DNA of 64,000 bases. It comes from Apoderus coryli. Taxonomy: Eukaryota; Arthropoda; Insecta; Coleoptera; Attelabidae. The notes beneath the pieces are model-generated. The model was not told where the DNA came from and made no database searches. It saw only the letters and a list, made by a program, of their open reading frames with translations. The DNA is taken from contig OU452207.1 of the NCBI GenBank assembly GCA_911728435.2, positions 17,075,682 through 17,139,681 of the forward strand, written 5' to 3'. The position numbers were made by a program, and so were the translations under genes. Every line of letters starts with the position of its first letter. Position 1 is the stretch's first letter. This document shows, in pieces, positions 10,015 through 19,580 of this stretch.

Positions 10015-10293
10015 GTAAAATTAATGAAGATAAAATGATATTTTGATTACATTTTGTACTAAATTAAATTACATTTTATTTTTAAAATACACTGTATTCT
10101 TTTGTGTTGTAGTGAAAATAATATAACAATTATTGGTAGATTCACATCTAACAGAATATTCATGAAACAAGAAGTTATAACTATTAATACCTTCGAATGT
10201 AGCAGCATAACTAATAGATGGCGCCACTAATATAACGCTAGTAATAGCTATGCAAATTATTGTACATATACGTGATTGGAAAACCAAATAAAT

Positions 10294-10310
10294 GTACTCG
10301 CTTCGGCGGT

Positions 10311-10350
<40 letters not shown>

Positions 10351-10402
10351 GGCCCCTGCGCAAGGATGACACGCAAAATCGTGAAGCGTTCCACATTTTT
10401 TT
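10294..10402 (+). ncRNA. U6: U6 spliceosomal snRNA
   Basis: Consensus copy; its spacer carries piggyBac-like copy 2, so it is the counterpart of 5766. Confidence 0.96.
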
Positions 10403-10575
10403 GTAAAATTAATGAAGATAAAATGATACTTTGATTACATTTTGTACTAAATTAAATTACATTTTATTTTTAAAATACACTGTATTCTTTTGTGTTGTAG
10501 TGAAAATAATATAACAATTATTGGTAGATTCACATCTAACAGAATATTCATGAAACAAGAATTTATAACTATTAA

Positions 10576-11995
10576 CCCATTAGTGCCCGTAATTTTTGTC
10601 TGCTTTAATTAGAACAAAAACACGTTAGTTGCTGTTTATATATGTGAAATAACATTGTATACGCAAAATTTAAAATTTATTTATAATAAAAGTACCAAAA
10701 AAATAGTGGCACATAAATGTGCCACCAGGCACATACAGTAACATAAGAGAAACATTACATAAATATTTAAAACTAAATATTTTTTGAATAATTACCAGTT
10801 ATTGATAAATATAATAAAAAGGTATGTTCAATGGAAATTTCTAAAGTATGTTTTTGGGTGCAGGGCTACTTTGCAGGTATTACACTCAAAACTGGTGCGG
10901 TTAGAACATGTTTTACATTTTTTCTATGTTTCACTACTTTGGACTATCAAGTGATTTTGTTCATTCAAACGCAACTAATTGACAATTGGTGATAATGCGC
11001 TTGATGATGGCCCTGGTTTCATTGAAGGGTGCCCATAAATATAAAGCAATAAGTTGCCGTCTGAATTCGAGTAGCGGCATATTATTGTTTTCACACCTTC
11101 TCCATAATAGCCAATCTTGTAGATTAGGTTGATCAATTGAACAACTGAAGAAAGACCACCACTACTGTTTAGTCCTTATTGAAATTCCATAGCTAGACAG
11201 ACCTGATCATTCAAAATCGACGCCTCCCATATTTTTGTTATAAGCGGCATTTGAATATGAATTTTACTTTTTTTAGTTATAGAATATCTCTACATTTTTC
11301 AAAGGAAGCATATGATTACAGCAGTTTGATAATACCGTTACAATGGAATTATCATTCCCCCGCACAAGTACTAAATTTCCATCGGTTTTGAGTTCCATTG
11401 TTCCTCGGCTTGTTTTAGCAACAAATTATACTCAGATATATTTGATTCTTTTGAAACTCTATTTTTCCGTAAAGTACCAGTATTAATTTCTAAATTGCGT
11501 ACTGAACGTAATAAATACCTACTGGTGCGTGTTTGACAGTTCAAATACTAAAAATAGAACAAGGCCAACTGCGCATGCGTATCTTTGAAATAGACATCAC
11601 GTCTGCCCACTGGCACGTTTATGTGCCAATGGTTTTTTTTCCTTCATAATAAAATTTATGTTATAAAAAAACTTATGATTTTGTTGAATATCGTTACAAT
11701 GAATATTTATCAATAACAAAATGAAAAATGTAACAACTAGTAAAGTAATTAAAAGTAGAAAAAAATGTATATTTACATCAGTGCAGACAGGTGTAGTAAG
11801 ATGCTTCACAGTGGGTTAGGTTTTCATTAATTTCTCAAAAATCAAGCACTGTAAAATCTAAAAAAAAATTATGACCTGTAAATAACTACGCAAGGAATAG
11901 TTCAGTATGTATCTAGAACAGCTCAGTTTGGGGAGTTTTGAAGAAATAAAAGAAAATAACGCTGGCACATTTATGTGCCAATGGGCTTTAATGGG
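10576..11995. mobile_element. Decayed piggyBac-like DNA transposon, copy 2
   Basis: Apparently identical to copy 1 at 6048-7467, in the same spacer position, flanked by TTAA at 10572-10575 and 11996-11999. The offset of 4,528 bp equals 8 x 388 + 1,424, so this copy arose by duplication of an eight-unit U6 block and not by a second transposition. Confidence 0.88.
10828..11423 (-). pseudogene. piggyBac-type transposase C-terminal remnant, copy 2
   Basis: Duplicate of 6300-6895 with the same in-frame stops; it has no independent coding capacity. Confidence 0.8.
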
Positions 11996-12105
11996 TTAAT
12001 ACCTTCGAATGTAGCAGCATAACTAATAGATGGCGCCACTAATATAACGCTAGTAATAGCTATGCAAATTATTGTACATATACGTGATTGGAAAACCAAA
12101 TAAAT

Positions 12106-12122
12106 GTACTCGCTTCGGCGGT

Positions 12123-12162
<40 letters not shown>

Positions 12163-12214
12163 GGCCCCTGCGCAAGGATGACACGCAAAATCGTGAAGCG
12201 TTCCACATTTTTTT
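12106..12214 (+). ncRNA. U6: U6 spliceosomal snRNA
   Basis: Consensus copy, counterpart of 7578. Confidence 0.96.
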
Positions 12215-12493
12215 GTAAAATTAATGAAGATAAAATGATACTTTGATTACATTTTGTACTAAATTAAATTACATTTTATTTTTAAAATACACTGTATTCT
12301 TTTGTGTTGTAGTGAAAATAATATAACAATTATTGGTAGATTCACATCTAACAGAATATTCATGAAACAAGAATTTATAACTATTAATACCTTCGAATGT
12401 AGCAGCATAACTAATAGATGGCGCCACTAATATAACGCTAGTAATAGCTATGCAAATTATTGTACATATACGTGATTGGAAAACCACATAAAT

Positions 12494-12510
12494 GTAATCG
12501 CTTCGGCGGT

Positions 12511-12550
<40 letters not shown>

Positions 12551-12602
12551 GGCCCCTGCGCAAGGATGACACGCAAAATCGTGAAGCGTTCCACATTTTT
12601 TT
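12494..12602 (+). ncRNA. U6: U6 snRNA, C4A variant
   Basis: Duplicate of 7966 with the same stem-breaking A at nucleotide 4. Confidence 0.95.
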
Positions 12603-12881
12603 GTAAAATTAATGAAGATAAAATGATACTTTGATTACATTTTGTACTAAATTAAATTACATTTTATTTTTAAAATACACTGTATTCTTTTGTGTTGTAG
12701 TGAAAATAATATAACAATTATTGGTAGATTCACATCTAACAGAACATTCATGAAACAATAATTTATAACTATTAATACCTTCGAATGTAGCAGCATAACT
12801 AATAGATGGCGCCACTAATATAACGCTAGTAATAGCTATGCAAATTATTGTACATATACGTGATTGGAAAACCAAATAAAT

Positions 12882-12898
12882 GTACTCGCTTCGGCGGT

Positions 12899-12938
<40 letters not shown>

Positions 12939-12990
12939 GGCCCCTGCGCAAGGATGACACGCAAAATCGTGAAGCGTTCCACATTATTTT
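12882..12990 (+). ncRNA. U6: U6 snRNA with interrupted terminator
   Basis: Duplicate of 8354; T run TTATTTT. Confidence 0.95.
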
Positions 12991-13269
12991 GTAAAATTAA
13001 TGAAGATAAAATGATACTTTGATTACATTTTGTACTAAATTAAATTACATTTTATTTTTAAAATACACTGTATTCTTTTGTGTTGTAGTGAAAATAATAT
13101 AACAATTATTGGTAGATTCACATCTAACAGAATATTCATGAAACAAGAATTTATAACTATTAATACCTTCGAATGTAGCAGCATAACTAATAGATGGCCC
13201 CACTAATATAACGCTAGTAATAGCTATGCAAATTATTGTACATATACGTGATTGGAAAACCACATAAAT

Positions 13270-13286
13270 GTACTCGCTTCGGCGGT

Positions 13287-13326
<40 letters not shown>

Positions 13327-13378
13327 GGCCCCTGCGCAAGGATGACACGCAAAATCGTGAAGCGTTCCACATTTTTTT
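13270..13378 (+). ncRNA. U6: U6 spliceosomal snRNA
   Basis: Consensus copy, duplicate of 8742 (GATGGCCCC upstream). Confidence 0.96.
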
Positions 13379-13657
13379 GTAAAATTAATGAAGATAAAAT
13401 GATACTTTGATTACATTTTGTACTAAATTAAATTACATTTTATTTTTAAAATACACTGTATTCTTTTGTGTTGTAGTGAAAATAATATAACAATTATTGG
13501 TAGATTCACATCTAACAGAATATTCATGAAACAAGAATTTATAACTATTAATACCTTCGAATGTAGCAGCATAACTAATAGATGGCGCCACTAATATAAC
13601 GCTAGTAATAGCTATGCAAATTATTGTACATATACGTGATTGGAAAACCAAATAAAT

Positions 13658-13674
13658 GTACTCGCTTCGGCGGT

Positions 13675-13714
<40 letters not shown>

Positions 13715-13766
13715 GGCCCCTGCGCAAGGATGACACGCAAAATCGTGAAGCGTTCCACATTTTTTT
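13658..13766 (+). ncRNA. U6: U6 spliceosomal snRNA
   Basis: Consensus copy, counterpart of 9130. Confidence 0.96.
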
Positions 13767-14045
13767 GTAAAATTAATGAAGATAAAATGATACTTTGATT
13801 ACATTTTGTACTAAATTAAATTACATTTTATTTTTAAAATACACTGTATTCTTTTGTGTTGTAGTGAAAATAATATAACAATTATTGGTAGATTCACATC
13901 TAACAGAATATTCATGAAACAAGAATTTATAACTATTAATACCTTCGAATGTAGCAGCATAACTAATAGATGGCGCCACTAATATAACGCTAGTAATAGC
14001 TATGCAAATTATTGTACATATACGTGATTGGAAAACCAAATAAAT

Positions 14046-14062
14046 GTACTCGCTTCGGCGGT

Positions 14063-14102
<40 letters not shown>

Positions 14103-14154
14103 GGCCCCTGCGCAAGGATGACACGCAAAATCGTGAAGCGTTCCACATTTTTTT
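14046..14154 (+). ncRNA. U6: U6 spliceosomal snRNA
   Basis: Consensus copy, counterpart of 9518 (AGAAGTTATAACT spacer). Confidence 0.96.
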
Positions 14155-14433
14155 GTAAAATTAATGAAGATAAAATGATACTTTGATTACATTTTGTACT
14201 AAATTAAATTACATTTTATTTTTAAAATACACTGTATTCTTTTGTGTTGTAGTGAAAATAATATAACAATTATTGGTAGATTCACATCTAACAGAATATT
14301 CATGAAACAAGAAGTTATAACTATTAATACCTTCGAATGTAGCAGCATAACTAATAGATGGCGCCACTAATATAACGCTAGTAATAGCTATGCAAATTAT
14401 TGTACATATACGTGATTGGAAAACCAAATAAAT

Positions 14434-14450
14434 GTACTCGCTTCGGCGGT

Positions 14451-14490
<40 letters not shown>

Positions 14491-14542
14491 GGCCCCTGCG
14501 CAAGGATGACACGCAAAATCGTGAAGCGTTCCACATTTTTTT
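14434..14542 (+). ncRNA. U6: U6 spliceosomal snRNA
   Basis: Consensus copy, counterpart of 9906, but its spacer has GATACTTTG where 9906 has GATATTTTG. Confidence 0.96.
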
Positions 14543-14821
14543 GTAAAATTAATGAAGATAAAATGATACTTTGATTACATTTTGTACTAAATTAAATTAC
14601 ATTTTATTTTTAAAATACACTGTATTCTTTTGTGTTGTAGTGAAAATAATATAACAATTATTGGTAGATTCACATCTAACAGAATATTCATGAAACAAGA
14701 AGTTATAACTATTAATACCTTCGAATGTAGCAGCATAACTAATAGATGGCGCCACTAATATAACGCTAGTAATAGCTATGCAAATTATTGTACATATACG
14801 TGATTGGAAAACCAAATAAAT

Positions 14822-14838
14822 GTACTCGCTTCGGCGGT

Positions 14839-14878
<40 letters not shown>

Positions 14879-14930
14879 GGCCCCTGCGCAAGGATGACAC
14901 GCAAAATCGTGAAGCGTTCCACATTTTTTT
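14822..14930 (+). ncRNA. U6: U6 spliceosomal snRNA
   Basis: Consensus copy; private spacer variant AAATGGTACTTTG. Confidence 0.96.
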
Positions 14931-15209
14931 GTAAAATTAATGAAGATAAAATGGTACTTTGATTACATTTTGTACTAAATTAAATTACATTTTATTTTTA
15001 AAATACACTGTATTCTTTTGTGTTGTAGTGAAAATAATATAACAATTATTGGTAGATTCACATCTAACAGAATATTCATGAAACAAGAATTTATAACTAT
15101 TAATACCTTCGAATGTAGCAGCATAACTAATAGATGGCGCCACTAATATAACGCTAGTAATAGCTATGCAAATTATTGTACATATACGTGATTGGAAAAC
15201 CAAATAAAT

Positions 15210-15226
15210 GTACTCGCTTCGGCGGT

Positions 15227-15266
<40 letters not shown>

Positions 15267-15318
15267 GGCCCCTGCGCAAGGATGACACGCAAAATCGTGA
15301 AGCGTTCCACATTTTTTT
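15210..15318 (+). ncRNA. U6: U6 spliceosomal snRNA
   Basis: Consensus copy; the spacer has TATAACCATTAA. Confidence 0.96.
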
Positions 15319-15597
15319 GTAAAATTAATGAAGATAAAATGATACTTTGATTACATTTTGTACTAAATTAAATTACATTTTATTTTTAAAATACACTGTA
15401 TTCTTTTGTGTTGTAGTGAAAATAATATAACAATTATTGGTAGATTCACATCTAACAGAATATTCATGAAACAAGAATTTATAACCATTAATACCTTCGA
15501 ATGTAGCAGCATAACTAATAGATGGCGCCACTAATATAACGCTAGTAATAGCTATGCAAATTATTGTACATATACGTGATTGGAAAACCACATAAAT

Positions 15598-15614
15598 GTA
15601 CTCGCTTCGGCGGT

Positions 15615-15654
<40 letters not shown>

Positions 15655-15706
15655 GGCCCCTGCGCAAGGATGACACGCAAAATCGTGAAGCGTTCCACAT
15701 TTTTTT
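15598..15706 (+). ncRNA. U6: U6 spliceosomal snRNA
   Basis: Consensus copy, C at -7; equivalent of 17150 four units on. Confidence 0.96.
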
Positions 15707-15985
15707 GTAAAATTAATGAAGATAAAATGATACTTTGATTACATTTTGTACTAAATTAAATTACATTTTATTTTTAAAATACACTGTATTCTTTTGTGTT
15801 GTAGTGAAAATAATATAACAATTATTGGTAGATTCACATCTAACAGAATATTCATGAAACAAGAATTTATAACTATTAATACCTTCGAATGTAGCAGCAT
15901 AACTAATAGATGGCGCCACTAATATAACGCTAGTAATAGCTATGCAAATTATTGTACATATACGTGATTGGAAAACCAAATAAAT

Positions 15986-16002
15986 GTACTCGCTTCGGCG
16001 GT

Positions 16003-16042
<40 letters not shown>

Positions 16043-16094
16043 GGCCCCTGCGCAAGGATGACACGCAAAATCGTGAAGCGTTCCACATTTTTTT
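15986..16094 (+). ncRNA. U6: U6 spliceosomal snRNA
   Basis: Consensus copy; AGAAGTTATAACT spacer downstream. Confidence 0.96.
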
Positions 16095-16373
16095 GTAAAA
16101 TTAATGAAGATAAAATGATACTTTGATTACATTTTGTACTAAATTAAATTACATTTTATTTTTAAAATACACTGTATTCTTTTGTGTTGTAGTGAAAATA
16201 ATATAACAATTATTGGTAGATTCACATCTAACAGAATATTCATGAAACAAGAAGTTATAACTATTAATACCTTCGAATGTAGCAGCATAACTAATAGATG
16301 GCGCCACTAATATAACGCTAGTAATAGCTATGCAAATTATTGTACATATACGTGATTGGAAAACCAAATAAAT

Positions 16374-16390
16374 GTACTCGCTTCGGCGGT

Positions 16391-16430
<40 letters not shown>

Positions 16431-16482
16431 GGCCCCTGCGCAAGGATGACACGCAAAATCGTGAAGCGTTCCACATTTTTTT
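16374..16482 (+). ncRNA. U6: U6 spliceosomal snRNA
   Basis: Consensus copy. Confidence 0.96.
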
Positions 16483-16761
16483 GTAAAATTAATGAAGATA
16501 AAATGATACTTTGATTACATTTTGTACTAAATTAAATTACATTTTATTTTTAAAATACACTGTATTCTTTTGTGTTGTAGTGAAAATAATATAACAATTA
16601 TTGGTAGATTCACATCTAACAGAATATTCATGAAACAAGAATTTATAACTATTAATACCTTCGAATGTAGCAGCATAACTAATAGATGGCGCCACTAATA
16701 TAACGCTAGTAATAGCTATGCAAATTATTGTACATATACGTGATTGGAAAACCAAATAAAT

Positions 16762-16778
16762 GTACTCGTTTCGGCGGT

Positions 16779-16818
<40 letters not shown>

Positions 16819-16870
16819 GGCCCCTGCGCAAGGATGACACGCAAAATCGTGAAGCGTTCCACATTTTTTT
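16762..16870 (+). ncRNA. U6: U6 snRNA, C8T variant
   Basis: Nucleotide 8, which closes the 5' UUCG loop, is T instead of C. The same change recurs at 59414 and 61742. Confidence 0.95.
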
Positions 16871-17149
16871 GTAAAATTAATGAAGATAAAATGATACTTT
16901 GATTACATTTTGTACTAAATTAAATTACATTTTATTTTTAAAATACACTGTATTCTTTTGTGTTGTAGTGAAAATAATATAACAATTATTGGTAGATTCA
17001 CATCTAACAGAATATTCATGAAACAAGAATTTATAACCATTAATACCTTCGAATGTAGCAGCATAACTAATAGATGGCGCCACTAATATAACGCTAGTAA
17101 TAGCTATGCAAATTATTGTACATATACGTGATTGGAAAACCACATAAAT

Positions 17150-17166
17150 GTACTCGCTTCGGCGGT

Positions 17167-17206
<40 letters not shown>

Positions 17207-17258
17207 GGCCCCTGCGCAAGGATGACACGCAAAATCGTGAAGCGTTCCACATTTTTTT
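17150..17258 (+). ncRNA. U6: U6 spliceosomal snRNA
   Basis: Consensus copy, C at -7; last intact U6 before E2. Confidence 0.96.
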
Positions 17259-17537
17259 GTAAAATTAATGAAGATAAAATGATACTTTGATTACATTTTG
17301 TACTAAATTAAATTACATTTTATTTTTAAAATACACTGTATTCTTTTGTGTTGTAGTGAAAATAATATAACAATTATTGGTAGATTCACATCTAACAGAA
17401 TATTCATGAAACAAGAATTTATAACTATTAATACCTTCGAATGTAGCAGCATAACTAATAGATGGCGCCACTAATATAACGCTAGTAATAGCTATGCAAA
17501 TTATTGTACATATACGTGATTGGAAAACCAAATAAAT

Positions 17538-17575
17538 GTACTCGCTTCGGCGGTACATATACTAAAATTGGAACG
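17538..17575 (+). pseudogene. U6 5' part (nt 1-38) split by E2
   Basis: Promoter plus the first 38 nt of U6; E2 follows. The other part is at 22781-22863. AAAATTGGAACG (17564-17575) is the 5' copy of the target duplication. Confidence 0.95.
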
Positions 17576-17761
17576 GAGTTGCGTTCGAGCGGCCAAACCT
17601 GGTGTTTGCTTGCTTGTAGTACAAAGTGTGATATCTATAGTAGGTTATTATAGTAGGTACCACCTACATTGATAAATATATAAAACTATTAAATACATAC
17701 AAATAATTTCTAGTGGAAATATTCAAATAGTTAAATTAATAAAAAATAATATTCGTGTTCG

Positions 17762-17791
17762 CCCTGTGCCCGGATTGAGTAGGGTACAGGG
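17762..17791 (+). promoter_or_regulatory. Conserved pre-ORF1 hairpin (E2)
   Basis: CCCTGTGCCC-GGATTGAGTA-GGGTACAGGG: a 10-bp stem with one G-U pair and a 10-nt loop, ending 10 nt before the AUG. Near-identical hairpins occur in E1 and E3 at the same place. Confidence 0.7.
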
Positions 17792-17801
17792 GCACGCAGA
17801 A

Positions 17802-19577
17802 ATGTCAGCGGAGGACTTAAATGACCAGACACACAATAGTACCGGTACGATTCCGAAGATTAAAAGTAAAGGCTCTAACAACAAGCCTTGCATAACTTGC
17901 ACGGAGCTCGGATCATTGCTTGGGGGTGCCAAGGATGGTGTGGAACGTGACCACATTAAAACAACTTGGGATAAACATAAGCAGGATTTCCACACGACAA
18001 TGGGACGATCCTTAGCAAAGATCCGTCCGAAAATAGACACAGGTAGAAAACTGTCGAGGAGCCCGGCCAGATCAATAACAGAATCGTACCAAAGTGGCTA
18101 CGATTTGGATGACGATCTGGAGCCTTCTGCGGAGCTCTTACTGTCCAAACACATAGAGAGCCTCACACAAGCTGCTGCCATGGACATAACCACAGCAGAA
18201 CTAACGCAGGGACTAGGACAACAGCAAGATCAACCACCACCGCAAATATTTGTAACACCACCGGCGAAGAAGACAATTGGTCTGGCACGGCTGCTAAGCA
18301 GGAAATCGCCTCAACAGCTAACTGTTACCAGAAACCGTTTTGAAGCGCTGCAGAACGAAGAACCACAAAGTTCCATGGCGATTGAAAGCGCGGCAAGGAA
18401 CAGTTTGGCATCTTCACCACCGGCCCAACAGCAGCGGAAGAGGCCTAGGAAGGATTCCCGGGAGGAGTCTGGAACAAACAACGACACACAACAGAAAACG
18501 AACAGAACAAACCAAAACAACACAACCGACAGGACTAAACGTAAACCGAAAATTCCGCCACTTGTTTTACGAGGTGTAGCCAAAAACCACAAAGTAGCGG
18601 AAGTTGAACAACACGTAACTGCAAAGTTTTTTATTAAATACGCTGCTGGAACGACGATGTTATACTTGACTGACCTAAACGACTACAATCACTACAAGAA
18701 ACTTCTCACTGACGACGGAGCTGTGGAATTTCACACTTATACTTTGGATACGGAAAAGACTCACGCGTTTGTACTACGAGGACTTGACGGAAACATTCTT
18801 GAAACTGACATCGAGACGGACCTTAAGGAATCGTACGGAATCTCAGTCGAAAAAGTATACAGGATGAAAACGGCATATAGGCCACTTTATCTCGTAATAA
18901 CAAAAAGTAATTGTAACCTCAAAAAATTAAATCAAGAGGTCACCGTTGTCCTGTATACCAAAGTAAGCTGGGAACTGAGAAGAAATGAACGTAAGCTGAC
19001 TCAGTGCCGACGTTGTCAAAGCTGGGGACATGCAACGACGAATTGCGCACGACAACCTCGGTGCCTTAAATGTTCCGAATCACATTGGACGAAGGACTGT
19101 ACCAAGACACGGGATACACCGGCGACTTGTGCTAACTGTTCGGGCGGACACCCTGCTAACTACTCGAAGTGTCCGATATACGAGCAGAAAGTGCAGATGG
19201 CCGAAAATCGATTAGGACTGACCAAACAGACGAAACTAGCTCCAGCTCCTCCACCGAAGGTTAATGCTTGGGAAGCTCGACAGGCAGCCAGATCATCAGA
19301 TCCACAAAGCCAGACCGACCGCACTGTTGATGGAACTCAGGGGGCAATGGTAAGTCCAGCTCAAAACACTACTAATCCTAGTAACACGAACTTGTTGGCC
19401 GACTTCCAGCTGTTGGGACGAGTATCGCAGAGTCTTGCTCGAAAAGTAAACATCCGCGAAGCAGTAAGGGCGATGCAAAAGCTTGACTCAATGCTGGAGG
19501 GTGTCCATGACGTGCTGGCTAAGGTTCTTGTGCTACAGGAGTTTGCTCAGAGCGAGTTGCCCAAATTCGATATTTAA
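17802..19577 (+). CDS. LINE ORF1, Gag-like zinc-knuckle protein (E2)
   Basis: 591 aa from the AUG at 17802, chosen because it is the first AUG and aligns with the starts in E1 and E3; the frame is open upstream through the hairpin but has no AUG. In order: N-terminal C-x2-C-x25-H-x4-H (Cys30 to His64), a conserved KKTIGLARLLSRKSP segment, a basic low-complexity stretch, a PRE_C2HC-like region containing KYAAGTTMLYL and EFHTYTL, three zinc knuckles starting at Cys402 (CRRCQSWGH; CLKCSESH; CANCSGGH) and a conserved C-terminal segment. Jockey ORF1 proteins bind the element RNA and form ribonucleoprotein. It is followed in frame by TAA-TCA-AUG of ORF2. Confidence 0.92.
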   Translation: MSAEDLNDQTHNSTGTIPKIKSKGSNNKPCITCTELGSLLGGAKDGVERDHIKTTWDKHKQDFHTTMGRSLAKIRPKIDTGRKLSRSPARSITESYQSGYDLDDDLEPSAELLLSKHIESLTQAAAMDITTAELTQGLGQQQDQPPPQIFVTPPAKKTIGLARLLSRKSPQQLTVTRNRFEALQNEEPQSSMAIESAARNSLASSPPAQQQRKRPRKDSREESGTNNDTQQKTNRTNQNNTTDRTKRKPKIPPLVLRGVAKNHKVAEVEQHVTAKFFIKYAAGTTMLYLTDLNDYNHYKKLLTDDGAVEFHTYTLDTEKTHAFVLRGLDGNILETDIETDLKESYGISVEKVYRMKTAYRPLYLVITKSNCNLKKLNQEVTVVLYTKVSWELRRNERKLTQCRRCQSWGHATTNCARQPRCLKCSESHWTKDCTKTRDTPATCANCSGGHPANYSKCPIYEQKVQMAENRLGLTKQTKLAPAPPPKVNAWEARQAARSSDPQSQTDRTVDGTQGAMVSPAQNTTNPSNTNLLADFQLLGRVSQSLARKVNIREAVRAMQKLDSMLEGVHDVLAKVLVLQEFAQSELPKFDI

Positions 19578-19580
19578 TCA

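Larger units (their letters stand above)
5408..17575 (+). repeat. U6 snRNA tandem array A (388-bp units)
   Basis: Starts with a U6 3' part, then holds 23 uninterrupted U6 genes, and ends in the 5' part of a U6 split by E2. The unit length is exactly 388 bp throughout, apart from two 1,424-bp spacer insertions (piggyBac-like element plus TTAA). Variant units recur at an offset of 4,528 bp: 7966/12494, 8354/12882 and 9906/14434. A four-unit (1,552-bp) higher-order repeat links 15598 and 17150, which share spacer variants. The spacers (about 279 bp) contain the U6 promoter and no other gene that I can see. Confidence 0.97.

Noticed and set aside
5408..17575. CRISPR array or satellite DNA
   Set aside because: The 388-bp units contain full U6 genes with promoters and terminators; there are no short repeats with unique spacers.
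17766..17801. An upstream start for E2 ORF1 at GTG (and at CTG 52645 for E3)
   Set aside because: These non-AUG codons lie in the conserved hairpin; the first AUG (17802, 52693) aligns in all families.
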